DNA from: Saprospiraceae bacterium
GTDB lineage: Bacteria; Bacteroidota; Bacteroidia; Chitinophagales; Saprospiraceae
DNA length: 5,523 nt
NCBI GenBank assembly: GCA_016787375.1
Contig: JAEUUM010000233.1
Location: 1-5,523, forward strand
Reading direction: 5' to 3'
The position numbers and the translations under genes are program-made. The stretch's first letter is position 1. Every line of letters begins with the position of its first letter. This document shows, one piece after another, positions 5,266 to 5,523 of this stretch. The notes beneath the pieces were generated by a model that ran no database searches, was not told the DNA's origin, and was given only the letters and a program-made list of their open reading frames with translations.

Positions 5266-5523
5266 GCACTAAAGTAATTGCAATTCATCAACCCAACTAT
5301 TTGCCTTGGTCCGGATATTTTTACAAACTCTCAAAGTGTGATACATTTGTGCTGCTTGATCATGTGGAGATTAACAAGCGTGGCTACACTCGCCGCACAT
5401 TAATACCAGATAACAATAAACCTGGCCATAATATTTTTCTTACAGTACCACTTATTAAATTCTCTGACAGTGCCGCTATCAATACTCTACTCATTGATCA
5501 TTCAAAAAAATGGCCGGCCAAAC
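5253..5523 (+). CDS. WbqC-family protein, 3'-truncated by window edge
   Basis: The frame from ATG 5253 is open to the window edge and gives the first 90 residues. It opens with the WbqC-family hallmark IHQPNYLPWSGYFYKLSKCD (11-30), followed by FVLLDHVEINKRGYTRR (32-48) and a LTVPL strand (63-67). WbqC-like proteins are widespread in O-antigen, capsule and other glycan clusters; I know of no firmly established biochemical role. The start overlaps the deacetylase stop by 13 nt, so the two are likely translated together. The C-terminal half, and any next gene in the cassette, lie outside the window. Confidence 0.88.
   Translation, partial: MDNLSTKVIAIHQPNYLPWSGYFYKLSKCDTFVLLDHVEINKRGYTRRTLIPDNNKPGHNIFLTVPLIKFSDSAAINTLLIDHSKKWPAK

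Noticed and set aside
1..5523. CRISPR array, tRNA/rRNA gene, transposon ends or defence system
   Set aside because: No regularly spaced long repeats, no cloverleaf-like sequence, no transposase or nuclease-type gene and no target-site duplication pattern were seen.

Overview
The window looks like a chromosomal segment from a Bacteroidota (Bacteroidetes) bacterium. The evidence is low GC, A/T-rich leaders without recognisable Shine-Dalgarno sequences, candidate promoters of the Bacteroidota TAnnTTTG type in front of both divergent genes, and a Lys/Pro-rich N-terminal tail on the RsuA/RluB-type pseudouridine synthase. Genus cannot be told from the sequence alone.

Layout: (1) 1-742, minus strand, the first 247 residues of the tRNA-modification GTPase MnmE; the rest lies beyond the left edge. 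(2) 743-1193, a 451-bp very AT-rich divergent intergenic region with a candidate promoter at each end, short direct repeats in front of dnaB, a 14-bp AT-only inverted repeat, a hairpin and a doubtful 25-codon reading frame. (3) 1194-2729, plus strand, the replicative helicase DnaB. (4) 2736-3536, an RsuA/RluB-family pseudouridine synthase, 6 nt after dnaB. (5) 3561-4646, a non-hydrolysing UDP-GlcNAc 2-epimerase (WecB family). (6) 4621-5265, a PIG-L/LmbE-family zinc deacetylase overlapping the epimerase by 26 nt. (7) 5253-5523 and beyond, the N-terminal 90 residues of a WbqC-family protein overlapping the deacetylase by 13 nt.

All plus-strand genes are tightly packed with no visible terminator between them, so they can be read as one transcription unit driven from in front of dnaB. 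The unit has two functional parts: a housekeeping part (DNA unwinding at the fork, rRNA pseudouridylation) and a nucleotide-sugar/glycan part (epimerase, N-deacetylase, WbqC). The two overlapping stop/start junctions in the second part suggest translational coupling and a shared pathway, probably a cell-surface or secreted glycan containing an amino sugar. The right end of that cassette is outside the window.

No mobile element, CRISPR array, tRNA, rRNA or clear defence system is visible. The points most worth a second look are the epimerase-deacetylase-WbqC cassette and its unusual catalytic-motif variants, an SSB-like acidic tip on DnaB, and the iterated DnaA-box-like repeats in front of dnaB.
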